A stretch of 64,000 nt of DNA from CAYTGM01 sp964437365 (GTDB lineage Bacteria > Sumerlaeota > Sumerlaeia > SLMS01), in NCBI GenBank assembly GCA_964437365.1, contig CAYTGM010000019.1, forward strand, positions 38,511 through 102,510. The letters are read 5' to 3'. The notes beneath the pieces are model-generated. The model searched no databases, was not told the DNA's origin, and was given only the letters and a program-made list of their open reading frames with translations. Of the stretch, positions 43,577 to 53,315 are shown piece by piece (within the stretch, counting starts at the first letter, position 1; every line of letters begins with the position of its first letter). The translations under genes were made by a program, and so were the position numbers.

Positions 43577-45175
43577 GTGACTCAAAAAGAGATTTCACGT
43601 CGCAGAACATTCGCGATTATTTCCCACCCGGATGCAGGGAAAACGACCCTGACTGAAAAGATGCTTCTCTATGGCGGAGCAATCCACCTGGCTGGAGCTG
43701 TTAAAGCCAAGAGAGCAGGTCGTGCCGCTACTTCAGACTGGATGGATGTTGAGAAGGAAAGAGGTATCTCGGTAACGACTTCCGTGATGCAGTTCCCTTA
43801 CCATGACTATCAATATAATCTGTTGGATACTCCCGGTCACCAGGATTTCAGTGAGGATACCTACAGAACAGTCACCGCAGCTGACTCTGCGATCATGCTG
43901 ATTGATGCAGCCAAAGGCGTAGAGGCTCAGACTGAGAAGCTATTTCAAGTCTGCCGTCTGCGTGAAATGCCGATCTTTACGTTTGTAAATAAGATGGATC
44001 GCGAAGGGCGAGATCCTCTCGACCTGATGGAAGAAGTTGAAAAGCTTCTGGGTATTCATTGCGTTCCTATTAATTGGCCTCTGGGTCGTGGCTCTGAATT
44101 CAAAGGAGTGTACGATCGCGTTAAGAAGAAAGTCTACCTGTTCAACCGCTCGGAGGATAAGGGAGCACGAGTGATGCATGAGGAAATGGAGTGGGACGAT
44201 GAAAAGCTTTCGGAGCTGCTGGGTCCTGCGAAACTGGAAGAAGTGAAGGAAGAGATCGAGCTGTTGGACATGGCTGGTGAGTCCTTCAACCAGGAGAAGT
44301 TCCTCAGCGGTGATATAACTCCCGTGTTCTTCGGTTCAGCTCTGACAAACTTCGGAGTAGAGCCATTCCTGGAAGCGTTTGGAGAGATGGCACCTGAGCC
44401 TGTTGGCCGCTCTTCATCGGAAGGTTTGATCACAACTGAGAATGAGAAATTCAGTGGTTTTGTGTTTAAGATCCAGGCGAACATGGACCGCAATCACCGG
44501 GACCGAATCGCGTTCATGCGAGTTGTAAGTGGAAAATTCAAACGCGGAATGGAAGCAAACCACGTTCGCACAGGGAAAAAAGTAAAGATCAATAACGCGG
44601 TGATGTTCTTCGCGAACGAAAGAGAAATGGTCGAGGAAGCATGGGCGGGCGACATTGTTGGTCTATACGACACTGGTAACTATGCACTCGGAGATACACT
44701 TACAAGTGGACAGAAATTTCGCTTCGAGGGAATCCCAAGATTCTGTCCCGAGCTTTTTTCACGAGTCATCGCGCCCGATCCTCTCAAGAGAAAGCATCTG
44801 GACAAAGGGCTCCAGCAGCTTAGTGAAGAAGGAGCGATTCAAGTCCTCTATGATCCCCACGCAGGGCAAAGAGAGCCTGTTCTGGCAGCGGTCGGTCGAC
44901 TTCAGTTCGATATTGTCCAGGACAGACTGGATAGAGAGTATAATTGTTCGGTGAAATTCGAACCTCTTCCATTCAGCGCCGCTCGCTGGGTGACTCTTCC
45001 AGACGGCAGCATTCCGAAAGATAATATCCAACGCTTCAACAGACAGGGAATCAGTAGTGTCCATGTTGATCAGCGTGGACTTCCAATTATTCTTTTTCGT
45101 GATGAATGGTCTGTCAGGTACGCTGTGCAGAATTATGATGATGTCGTGTTTTTGCAGGCGGCCCCTGACGTCTGA
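43577..45175 (+). CDS. prfC: Peptide chain release factor 3
   Basis: The protein has 532 residues, start GTG at 43577. GTPase motifs are SHPDAGKTTLTEKMLLYGGA, the switch region ERGISVTTSVMQFPY, LLDTPGHQDFSEDTYRT, FVNKMDREGRDPLDLMEE. RF3-specific features include AGRAATSDWMDVEKERGISV and PRFCPELFSRVIAPDPLKRK. It recycles RF1 and RF2 from the ribosome after termination. It follows dacB and precedes mqnE on the same strand, but spacing of 75-100 bp suggests separate transcripts. Confidence 0.97.
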   Translation: MTQKEISRRRTFAIISHPDAGKTTLTEKMLLYGGAIHLAGAVKAKRAGRAATSDWMDVEKERGISVTTSVMQFPYHDYQYNLLDTPGHQDFSEDTYRTVTAADSAIMLIDAAKGVEAQTEKLFQVCRLREMPIFTFVNKMDREGRDPLDLMEEVEKLLGIHCVPINWPLGRGSEFKGVYDRVKKKVYLFNRSEDKGARVMHEEMEWDDEKLSELLGPAKLEEVKEEIELLDMAGESFNQEKFLSGDITPVFFGSALTNFGVEPFLEAFGEMAPEPVGRSSSEGLITTENEKFSGFVFKIQANMDRNHRDRIAFMRVVSGKFKRGMEANHVRTGKKVKINNAVMFFANEREMVEEAWAGDIVGLYDTGNYALGDTLTSGQKFRFEGIPRFCPELFSRVIAPDPLKRKHLDKGLQQLSEEGAIQVLYDPHAGQREPVLAAVGRLQFDIVQDRLDREYNCSVKFEPLPFSAARWVTLPDGSIPKDNIQRFNRQGISSVHVDQRGLPIILFRDEWSVRYAVQNYDDVVFLQAAPDV

Positions 45176-45250
45176 TCCCATCTGCAGAGTGGCCTGAAGA
45201 TTGCCCTCAAGAAAAGGAAGGGCGATGGGTTAAACTAAAGGAATTGTTTC

Positions 45251-46345
45251 ATGGAGCTACCAATTTCAGATAAATCTCTCCTGCCGATCTGGGAAAAAGT
45301 ACAAGAAGGACAACGCTTGACTGAAGAAGACGGGTTGCTGCTCTACGCCAGTCACGACCTGCCATCGATCGGAGCTATGGCAAACCATGTCCGTGAGAAG
45401 AAGCACGGTAACAAAACTTATTATAATATAAACCTTCACATTAACCCAACTAATACCTGTTTCATGTCCTGTCGGTTCTGCGCTTTCGGGCGAAAGGCTT
45501 TCGATGACAAGTCGTATATACGAAAGGCTGAAGAGATCGTCGAGCGTGCGCGAACGAAGATGCCAGAAAACTGTACGGAAATCCATCTGGTAGGAGGGTT
45601 GGACCCGAGGCTGAAAATAGAGTATTACGAATCCTACATCAAAGGTCTCTCAGAAGCTTTTCCTGACATTCATATCAAGACACTCACTCCTGTTGAGGTG
45701 GTTTTCATAGCACGCATGTCGAAAATGAACATTGGTGACGTCATTGAAAGGCTCGGCAAAGCCGGGATGGGATCAATGCCAGGTGGTGGAGCTGAAATCT
45801 TTGACCCAGAAATTCGTGAACAGATTTGTGAACATAAGTGCGATGCCAATGATTGGTTTGAGACACATCGAGAGCTTCACACAAGAGGCTTCAAATCAAA
45901 TTGTACAATGCTCTATGGACATATTGAGGAAGCACGACATCGTATAGATCATCTCATTAGACTCCGTGAACATCAGGACAAGTATGGCGGATTCCAATGC
46001 TTTATACCATTAAGTTTTCATCCAGCCAATACAGAGTTTAGCCACCTTCCTGGACCAACAGGTTTTCTGGAATTGCAAACAATGGCCATCTCCAGGCTGA
46101 TGCTGGATAATATACCTCATATAAAGGCGTATTGGATCATGCTGGGCATCAAACAAGCCCAGGTTGCACAATGGTTTGGGGCAAACGATATAGATGGAAC
46201 TGTCGTGTATGAAGAAATCTATCATGATGCCGGGGCGCAAACACCCCTCGGAATGACCGTTGAACAACTCAGACATCAGATTGAAGTGTGTGGAAGGAAA
46301 CCAGTACTCCGGAACACGCTTTACGAAGAGCTCTCCCCCGCATGA
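45251..46345 (+). CDS. mqnE: Aminodeoxyfutalosine synthase (radical SAM)
   Basis: The protein has 364 residues. The radical SAM motif C-x3-C-x2-C is in NTCFMSCRFCAFGRK, followed by ELHLVGG-like EIHLVGGLDPRLK and TPVEVVFIARMSKM. The middle has GMGSMPGGGAEIFDPEIRE, typical of MqnE, and the end has IKQAQVAQWFGANDIDGTVV. The enzyme joins chorismate-derived enolpyruvylbenzoate with SAM in the futalosine route to menaquinone. Other mqn genes are not in the window. AAAGGA precedes the ATG. Its last 25 bases overlap the convergent helicase gene. Confidence 0.95.
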   Translation: MELPISDKSLLPIWEKVQEGQRLTEEDGLLLYASHDLPSIGAMANHVREKKHGNKTYYNINLHINPTNTCFMSCRFCAFGRKAFDDKSYIRKAEEIVERARTKMPENCTEIHLVGGLDPRLKIEYYESYIKGLSEAFPDIHIKTLTPVEVVFIARMSKMNIGDVIERLGKAGMGSMPGGGAEIFDPEIREQICEHKCDANDWFETHRELHTRGFKSNCTMLYGHIEEARHRIDHLIRLREHQDKYGGFQCFIPLSFHPANTEFSHLPGPTGFLELQTMAISRLMLDNIPHIKAYWIMLGIKQAQVAQWFGANDIDGTVVYEEIYHDAGAQTPLGMTVEQLRHQIEVCGRKPVLRNTLYEELSPA

Positions 46346-48759
46346 TCCTTCTCATCCAACATCGAGCGTAGAACTTGAATCACTCCACGTTTAGAGTGCC
46401 CTTCCTTCTCAGACTTAGGCCCAATACAGGCTGGGCAGCCATGTTCACATGAACATTGAGCGACCATGTCAAGGCATGCTCTTAGTATCTTCTGCTCAAT
46501 AGCGTAGAACCGACGAGCGATACCAATCCCTCCGGGGTAACGGTCCCATATATAGATAGAAGGGGTCTGGTCAAAAGGTGACTTCAGCATCGCATAGACA
46601 GAGAAATCACGCGGATCGCACATCACGTAAATAGGAATAGTATGGCGAAACAGGCTGGCAATAGACTGCAGGATTGAAGCAGCATTGTAACCGATAACTT
46701 TGAGGTCGCGCATCAGAGTGGGCTGAAAACTTAGCCAGGCACTTTCTGTCTGCGTCTCTAACTGGGGAACTTCAACAAGTCCATATCCAATCGATTCTTG
46801 AGTCTCAAACTTTACTTTTTTGAACTTTTTGATCACGGTCGTTACACTGACGTCGCCAAAGCGCTTGCCGATAAGGAAATTGTGGTCACGAAGTTCAGTC
46901 TCCTGGTCTACCTGGAGGACCTGAACTGTAGAAGAGCTTTCTGCGTCAGTATAGTAGTCGACAATCTTATGTCTCACAAAGGCGGTACGTCGGTCCCAAT
47001 CAAGTTTCTCAACGATATAGGTTTTCCCGTTATGGATATAGATTGCATCATCATGGATGAGAAAGGGAGCTGAATCATAGTCAACCTCGGCAATGACCAG
47101 GTTATTTCTACCTGTATCAAGAACAATGAAGTTCTCACCGACTGCACTTCGAAGGGAAACATCTTCGGCCGGATAAGAATCCGCGGAATAGTACCACCGC
47201 TCTCCACTGTGCCTCAGCAGCCCTTCATTTTCCAGATGTTGCAGAATGGGGGATGGATCGGTTGCGCCAAACTTTTCTCCATCTTCAAAGGGTAGTTCGA
47301 AGCTTGCACACTTTAGATGAGAGGCCATGATCGGAAGGTTCTCTGGGTTGATTAAACCTTCTTCCGGGGAGCGGCCAAAAAAGAAACCGGGATGATTCAT
47401 ATAGAACTGATCAAGTGGAGAACTTCCTCCGATATAGATCGTTAATGAATCAGTACTCTTCCTGCCTGCTCGCCCTGCCTGTTGCCAGGCGCTTGCGATT
47501 GTACCGGGCCATCCTGCGATAATTGAGACATCAAGTGACCCAATGTCTATTCCCAACTCCAGTGCATTAGTCGAAACCACACCGAGTATTTCCTTCTTCT
47601 TGAGTCCTCGCTCGATAGCACGCCGCTCGGTGGGAAGATATCCGCCCCGGTAACCGGCAATCTTCTCTGAGTCTCGGTGTATTCGTTTCATACCTCTCTT
47701 GAGATATGTAGTCATAACTTCTATATCAACGCGTGATCGACCAAAAACAATAACCTGGTGGTCCTGAGCGAGAAACCTCATGGAGACTCGTCGAGCTTCA
47801 AGACGTGCGCTTCTTCTCACACTTAATTCCCGGTTTACAACAGGCGGATTGAAGAAAATAAACGTCTTCTTTCCTGTCGGTGCTCCAGACTCGTCAATGA
47901 CATGAAAATCTTTTCCTGTCAGTTCTCTTGCTAGTTCACCGGGGTTTGCGATGGTCGCACTGCTGCAAAGAAAGACCGGAGATGTACCGTAGAAACGGCA
48001 AATACGATTGAGTCTTCTCAATACATTGGCAAGGTGACTTCCGAAAACGCCTCTATACTGGTGCAGCTCATCAATGACAATATACTTCAGGTTTTCAAAA
48101 AGCTTAATCCATCTTGTGTGGTGTGGCAAAATACCATTATGCATCATGTCCGGGTTCGTAACAACAATATGACCTGAATCGCGGAGAGCTCTTCTTGTTG
48201 CGGGTGGAGTATCTCCATCATATGTATAGACCTTGATTTGAGAGCCGCAGGCCTTAGTCAGAGCATAAACTTCATCATACTGATCATGACTTAATGCCTT
48301 TGTGGGGAACAGATATAGAGCTCTTGATTCTGGATCATCAAGAATGGACTGAATCACAGGTACATTATAACAGAGTGACTTTCCACTCGCCGTGGGAGTA
48401 ACCAGAACAGTATTCTCTCCATTCAGCGCCTTCCGGATCGACAACTCCTGATGTGAATAGGGTTTTTGTACCCCTCTCTCAATCAGAGCAGAAACAAGGT
48501 TGTCGGCCATCTGGGCGGGCCAGTTCCCATAAACAGCCTCTCGCGCCTCTTTCACCTCAACATGCGCGATGCAGTCTTTAAATGAAGGGTGCGCCAGGAA
48601 CTTCGAAATGAGCGCTGAGAGCCCTTCATGGGCCTGACCACGCTTCCCCCCTTCGGGAATTTTGGTTTCAGCAGGAAAGGAATGAGATGGTCTGGCCAAG
48701 CTTCGAGTGCCTCCGCAGTGAACTGGAACCCTTCTAAGGATCTTACTCAGCACACGCAA
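46321..48759 (-). CDS. DEAD/DEAH-box helicase of the MrfA/YprA type (DUF1998)
   Basis: About 812 residues. The helicase core shows Walker A (LVTPTASGKSLCYN), DELH (YIVIDELHQY), SSATIANPGELA, FGRSRVDIEVM and the motif VI stretch QQAGRAGRKS. The C-terminal half contains the DUF1998 region with a four-cysteine cluster (CSCEHGCPACIGP plus an upstream Cys). Related MrfA in Bacillus subtilis acts in mitomycin C repair with MrfB. No exonuclease partner lies beside it. The start is uncertain (TTG at 48759 or GTG at 48753, both with weak ribosome sites). Confidence 0.88.
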   Translation of the reverse strand: MRVLSKILRRVPVHCGGTRSLARPSHSFPAETKIPEGGKRGQAHEGLSALISKFLAHPSFKDCIAHVEVKEAREAVYGNWPAQMADNLVSALIERGVQKPYSHQELSIRKALNGENTVLVTPTASGKSLCYNVPVIQSILDDPESRALYLFPTKALSHDQYDEVYALTKACGSQIKVYTYDGDTPPATRRALRDSGHIVVTNPDMMHNGILPHHTRWIKLFENLKYIVIDELHQYRGVFGSHLANVLRRLNRICRFYGTSPVFLCSSATIANPGELARELTGKDFHVIDESGAPTGKKTFIFFNPPVVNRELSVRRSARLEARRVSMRFLAQDHQVIVFGRSRVDIEVMTTYLKRGMKRIHRDSEKIAGYRGGYLPTERRAIERGLKKKEILGVVSTNALELGIDIGSLDVSIIAGWPGTIASAWQQAGRAGRKSTDSLTIYIGGSSPLDQFYMNHPGFFFGRSPEEGLINPENLPIMASHLKCASFELPFEDGEKFGATDPSPILQHLENEGLLRHSGERWYYSADSYPAEDVSLRSAVGENFIVLDTGRNNLVIAEVDYDSAPFLIHDDAIYIHNGKTYIVEKLDWDRRTAFVRHKIVDYYTDAESSSTVQVLQVDQETELRDHNFLIGKRFGDVSVTTVIKKFKKVKFETQESIGYGLVEVPQLETQTESAWLSFQPTLMRDLKVIGYNAASILQSIASLFRHTIPIYVMCDPRDFSVYAMLKSPFDQTPSIYIWDRYPGGIGIARRFYAIEQKILRACLDMVAQCSCEHGCPACIGPKSEKEGHSKRGVIQVLRSMLDEKDHAGESSS

Positions 48760-48802
48760 GGCGAAATGAAGGCGAATGTCGATCAGGAAAAATGACCAAG
48801 AC

Positions 48803-50689
48803 TCAACGACGATTCAATTCACGAACAAGAAAGCGAAGAGGACTTAACGCCTTGCCAACTCCAGTATCAAAGACCGCAGGCTCATCGAAGATGAGTGAGG
48901 CAATTTCCTCGCCGGAGATGGGTGCCGTAATTGTCCCATGGGAGCCATGTCCAGCATTTATATATACATCCTTCTTCCAGAAAGATTCGGAAAAAGTAAT
49001 GTCCATCTCTTCATAACTCTGCGTCTTGTAGTCTCTTTCGAAAACGTCTCTATCTGGCATGAGACCAACTGCGGGAAGTCTATCTGGAGAGGTACATCTG
49101 AAGGCGACTCTGCCTTTACGATCAGTGATGCTCTCTGGTTTTAAACTCGGAATCCAGGTAGATATTTTTTGAAGAAGAGCTTCTTCTATTTGGTGATCGA
49201 CTGCCACGTTTTCACTTCCCCGATCGAAACTCGCGCCAGCCACAAACTCTCCCTGGCTGAAGGCAAGATAGCCATCTCCACACAAAACAGGTGTTCCATC
49301 ACTGACTTCCAGATCGTCTGATTTGAAGGAAACAACCTGACCTCTCAATCGACCGAATGGAAGCCATTTGAGCTCTTCGATCGCTTTCCATTCTGCTCCG
49401 GGCGCAAAAACAATAGCGGAATATTCGTCTGCCTTGTCGGAAGTTGTTAAACCACTTGGGCAAAATGATATTCGCTCCTGATAGACATCAAGTAATCTTT
49501 CACAAAGAGCTTTTATGTTGAAACACCCGCTTTGAGGAAAGCTAAGAGCTTTTGTGTTAAGAACCCCATTCGTTATTTCTTTGGTCTGATCCGAGCTCAA
49601 TCTTTGTAGAAAGGAATCTGGAGCATCCAGCTCATCAAAGCTCTCCAGCAATTTCTCCACTCGCTTGATCAATGGAAGCCTGATAACTCCCTGACTGCTC
49701 CAGCGAATCTCTTTACAGGATTTCGAAAAGTCGGACAGCAACCTGAGTGTGTATAGAAACCCAGAAAGGTTGACCTCTGCTCGAAGGTCGACAGGCACAT
49801 TGAGATAGGGCATCATGATGGCCAGAGGATTCCCAGATGCTGCATGACAGAGACCGCCGGATTGATCAAAAAGCGTTACTCTTGCTCCACGGCGAAGGAG
49901 TGAATAGGCTGTGGCGCACCCTGCTACGCCAGCTCCGACCACTGCGACTTGAGGTGTACATCTATTAATCGAATGGCTCATTCCTGATTTCCGACCGACC
50001 AGTCTTTCCCTCTTCCCCTTGTAACCTGGCCGTCTTTCTACCTCAAAACCAGCCGCGAGCAGAGCACGTCGCACATGTCCCGCTGCGGCATAGGTCGCAA
50101 AAGTGCCCCCGGGCTGTGTCTTCTTATAGAGATGTTTAAACAGCCCAGGGTCCCAGGCCCCTGCGTTTTTCGAGGGCGCAAATCCATCGAGAAACCAGGC
50201 GTCTGCATGGCCTCTCAATCTTGGCAGCGTATCACGAACATCTCCAACGATGATCTGAAGATCTATTTGATCTGTGATGTGTAGACGGTGAGAACCAGGG
50301 ATACGCCCTGGATATAGGGCAAATAATCTCTCTTGAAGCTGCTTCAACTCCGGCCAACTGCTTAGAGCTTTCTTGAGATCACCTACATCTATGGGATTCT
50401 TTTCGAAGGAGATATATACTAGCCTCGAACCGGAAACTGCAACTTCATTGAATAGAAGAGCAGTCGCAAGGAAGTTCAACCCAAAGCCGAAACCAACCTC
50501 CCCAATTACGAATTGATCACTGTTCGAAAAACGCTCTTTAAGTTGATTTGCTTCCAGAAAGACTTCGCGGGTTTCATCCAGGCCATCGAGTCGTGAATAG
50601 AAAAGATCTCCATAGAGTCTTGATTCAGGGAACTGACCATCCCATTTTATTTCGTGTCTTGACGGAAAAACAGAGGACATTGGTGACAA
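48803..50689 (-). CDS. mnmC: Bifunctional tRNA (mnm5s2U34) methyltransferase / FAD oxidoreductase MnmC
   Basis: The protein has 628 residues. The N-terminal half (about 1-235) is the MnmC2 methyltransferase, with EVGFGFGLNFLATALLF and DAWFLDGFAPSKNAGAWD. The C-terminal half is the FAD-dependent MnmC1, opening VAVVGAGVAGCATAYSLLRRG (GxGxxG) and ending INAGHGSHGTITAP. Both steps finish the 5-methylaminomethyl modification at the tRNA wobble uridine. The start lies one base after the stop of the TPR-like hypothetical gene, so it is tightly coupled to the signalling operon upstream. Confidence 0.94.
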   Translation of the reverse strand: MSPMSSVFPSRHEIKWDGQFPESRLYGDLFYSRLDGLDETREVFLEANQLKERFSNSDQFVIGEVGFGFGLNFLATALLFNEVAVSGSRLVYISFEKNPIDVGDLKKALSSWPELKQLQERLFALYPGRIPGSHRLHITDQIDLQIIVGDVRDTLPRLRGHADAWFLDGFAPSKNAGAWDPGLFKHLYKKTQPGGTFATYAAAGHVRRALLAAGFEVERRPGYKGKRERLVGRKSGMSHSINRCTPQVAVVGAGVAGCATAYSLLRRGARVTLFDQSGGLCHAASGNPLAIMMPYLNVPVDLRAEVNLSGFLYTLRLLSDFSKSCKEIRWSSQGVIRLPLIKRVEKLLESFDELDAPDSFLQRLSSDQTKEITNGVLNTKALSFPQSGCFNIKALCERLLDVYQERISFCPSGLTTSDKADEYSAIVFAPGAEWKAIEELKWLPFGRLRGQVVSFKSDDLEVSDGTPVLCGDGYLAFSQGEFVAGASFDRGSENVAVDHQIEEALLQKISTWIPSLKPESITDRKGRVAFRCTSPDRLPAVGLMPDRDVFERDYKTQSYEEMDITFSESFWKKDVYINAGHGSHGTITAPISGEEIASLIFDEPAVFDTGVGKALSPLRFLVRELNRR

Positions 50690-50690
50690 C

Positions 50691-52013
50691 TCAGTCCTGT
50701 TCTACCCCGGAGTTTTCTGATTCAAGTTCTTCCTTGATAACCGAAGGGGATTCTAACTCGAGACGCCAGGCGGGGTTCGCATAGACAAGTCGATCATAGA
50801 CAGTCTGTGCATCATCAAAGTTGCCAGCTTCCACAAGCTTGGTGAGGGCATAAATCTGATTCGGAAGAAGGTCAGGGCGAATGTCAGCAAGAATCAATGC
50901 AAAGGCAGCCTGACTCTGTGGGTTCGGTGCAACTCCACCCAGCTGAGCAGTAGCCCTTATCTCAAGAAGTTGAGGGGCAGAAGGAAAATTCTTAAGTATA
51001 TAGTCCAGGTCAACCGTCCAGGAATCGAACCTCTTTAGTCGAGCGAGTTGAGTCATACGTTCGAGTCTCAGACCGGGAACTTCGGGCCAAAGTTCAATCG
51101 CTTGATTCAAAAGATTTATAGCATCTTGAGCTTTCATAAATCTAGCCTTGAGGGCCATCGCTGGCGGATAATCTTTGAAACTATTATAGACATTACCCGC
51201 TCTCTTTTCCTGAAAAAGAAGAACCGAGTCAGGGTTTGGTGTGATTGTTACCCCATAATAGCTGAGCGTAGGGGGTTCTCCAACCTTTGATAGCTCAGGG
51301 ATGGCTCCTTTTGGAAGGTCCGGTAGTTGAAAAGCGAGGTCTGACTCTTCAAGCATCTTTAATGATATAGCATCGCCAATCTTCAGGTTCTCGAGAACCG
51401 CGTATAGTTTGACAGTATCTTCAAGCTTGGAAAGTTTATCCGATAGTTCACGCGCAAACCTAGCTTCTTTAAATGAGAAATTCTCCAGAAAGAATTCTCT
51501 CAAAAGAATCTCCTTCTTCAAAAACTCAGGTGCTCGCTCATCTTCGTAGATCTTGGACCAGCGTCTCCTCGGAAAGTTGTCTGGGTCGTAGACTCTTCTT
51601 TCATATGTTTTCATCATACCCAGTAGATTCCTAGCACCTGCCTGAGCGGAATGAAATCCACCCAGATTGCTGACGAACACTTGTTTATCTTCGTCGTATT
51701 GGTACTCTTCACTCTCCACCTCATGGAGCTCGGGTTTCATACCCGCAGCTTCGACCGAGGCCCATGAGACTTTTCTTTCGGGAAACTCTGCCTTAAATTG
51801 CTGTGCTGCAGCATTTAGTTTCTGTATATTCAGACGCGATTTTCCGGCATCATCACCGGGATTAATTTCAACAACATAGAGGCCTTCTGTACCATAGCTC
51901 TGTTCGAAAATCGCTACCCATTTTTGGGCGTCCTCCACAGCAGGAACAGGGCAGACAAAGGAGCAAAATGAGGCAAAAAGTAAGACAATCCTGAAAGTGT
52001 ACGTTATTTGCAT
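50691..52013 (-). CDS. Hypothetical secreted protein with TPR-like C-terminus
   Basis: The protein has 440 residues and a signal peptide (hydrophobic residues about 6-23, cleaved near CPVPAV). The middle is rich in charged helices (about 150-230). The C-terminal third looks like TPR or Sel1-type repeats: AINLLNQAIELWPEVPGLR, LPNQIYALTKLVEAGNFDD. No known catalytic motif is present. It lies 33 bp after the response regulator and one base before mnmC, so it may belong to the two-component regulon. The first part (FEQSYGTEGLYVVEI) matches nothing recognised. Confidence 0.65.
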   Translation of the reverse strand: MQITYTFRIVLLFASFCSFVCPVPAVEDAQKWVAIFEQSYGTEGLYVVEINPGDDAGKSRLNIQKLNAAAQQFKAEFPERKVSWASVEAAGMKPELHEVESEEYQYDEDKQVFVSNLGGFHSAQAGARNLLGMMKTYERRVYDPDNFPRRRWSKIYEDERAPEFLKKEILLREFFLENFSFKEARFARELSDKLSKLEDTVKLYAVLENLKIGDAISLKMLEESDLAFQLPDLPKGAIPELSKVGEPPTLSYYGVTITPNPDSVLLFQEKRAGNVYNSFKDYPPAMALKARFMKAQDAINLLNQAIELWPEVPGLRLERMTQLARLKRFDSWTVDLDYILKNFPSAPQLLEIRATAQLGGVAPNPQSQAAFALILADIRPDLLPNQIYALTKLVEAGNFDDAQTVYDRLVYANPAWRLELESPSVIKEELESENSGVEQD

Positions 52014-52046
52014 ATATAACTGATCGAATCTCTTGAGTAATTGACC

Positions 52047-53312
52047 TCAGCCAAGTCGAGCAATCTGCTCGAGGCATTGCAGAGCGACATCTCTGATGTT
52101 TGAAACCTTTTCCATCTCGCTGATTTCCGGGTGAATATAAGGATTCCTGTAATGCTGCAGTGAAACAAGAAGGTGGGCAAATTTCAGAATTTCATCATCA
52201 TTGTCCAGTGCTTTAATCCCAAGAGGGTTGCTTACTTCCACTTCGCTCTTGATGGTCTTAACTTTGTACTGTCTGCCAAAGCAGACGATCATGATTCCCA
52301 GTGCTTTCAGGCCGTCTGGCTTATAGCGTGACTCATGCTCAAGAATTCTTTGAAAGACCTGACGGACATTATCGACGGTAAAGTCAAAGCTGATCGTCTG
52401 CTCGAGACGTAAGAGATACTGATGGTAGAAGAGATCCAATTGGCCCGTCTTTTTGTCCATCAGATTTCTAATCAACTTAACCGAATTCTTATCGGAGAGA
52501 AATTTCTGAAGTTTCTTCCTGAGCTTTACCTTTGCTTCATTTTCTACGGCGAAACAGTAAGAAAATCCAATATTCCGTGAAAAATCGACCCCAACTTCGT
52601 GATCTCCACTTTCATGTCGCGTATAGAAATACTCAGCCGTTTTCAGTTCTTTCACAGTATCTTCTGAGAATTTATGAAGCTCGGGCAAGCGTTCCTTGAG
52701 CTGGCTTTCAACCTCCTTAATCGAAAGCTCACTCGCTCCTTCAAGCTCATTTTCGAGGGTCGCCCTGATCTCTTGTGTCGTTGCCGCCGTTAGAGCATCA
52801 TAGGCTTCGGTCAAGATCACAGGATGTTGATTCGGTTGAGCAATAATCTGCCTGAGACGCTCAATCCTTTCAGAAGTGACCTCATCCTGGGTTGACGCAA
52901 TATCTTCGACTTCCTGGCGCACAACACGCAGTTTTCCACCAGATTCCCGAGCCTCTTCGATGGCTTTATACAAATCTTCAATATGCTCGTCTATTTTCTG
53001 TTTCATGAGAACTTTCTCAGCACCCAGCTCTTTGGCGATAGAGCCTTCTTCGAAAGTTCCCACAGCACTGATTAAGACAACGGGCATCAGCGGATCGATC
53101 TGTTTGATATTCCGAATCAAATCGAGCCCTTCGGTTGGAGTTCTCATACTCAAGTCTGTGACGACTATGTCAGGTGAATCCTGTTCATAGATTTTGAGGG
53201 CATGCTCACCATTTTCTGCCTCAACTACATCATAATTCTGGAGAAGAAGATTTCGGCGAAAGGCTGTTCTGTATAGCTCATTGTCATCTACGATTAAAAC
53301 TTTCGTTGTCAT
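52047..53312 (-). CDS. Response regulator with receiver domain and novel C-terminal output
   Basis: The protein has 421 residues. The receiver domain (1-120) has VLIVDDNELYR (acidic pair D9, D10), phosphoacceptor D53 (IVVTDLSMR), the conserved serine in LISAVG and lysine in VLMKQK. The remaining 300 residues are not a known DNA-binding or enzymatic output. They start with a charged helix (about 120-160), then mixed helical segments ending QCLEQIARLG. The C-terminal part from about 205 carries FYTRHESGDHEVGVDFS and LFYHQYLLRLEQT. It starts three bases after the kinase stop, so kinase and regulator are a cognate pair. Confidence 0.85.
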   Translation of the reverse strand: MTTKVLIVDDNELYRTAFRRNLLLQNYDVVEAENGEHALKIYEQDSPDIVVTDLSMRTPTEGLDLIRNIKQIDPLMPVVLISAVGTFEEGSIAKELGAEKVLMKQKIDEHIEDLYKAIEEARESGGKLRVVRQEVEDIASTQDEVTSERIERLRQIIAQPNQHPVILTEAYDALTAATTQEIRATLENELEGASELSIKEVESQLKERLPELHKFSEDTVKELKTAEYFYTRHESGDHEVGVDFSRNIGFSYCFAVENEAKVKLRKKLQKFLSDKNSVKLIRNLMDKKTGQLDLFYHQYLLRLEQTISFDFTVDNVRQVFQRILEHESRYKPDGLKALGIMIVCFGRQYKVKTIKSEVEVSNPLGIKALDNDDEILKFAHLLVSLQHYRNPYIHPEISEMEKVSNIRDVALQCLEQIARLG

Positions 53313-53315
53313 GCA

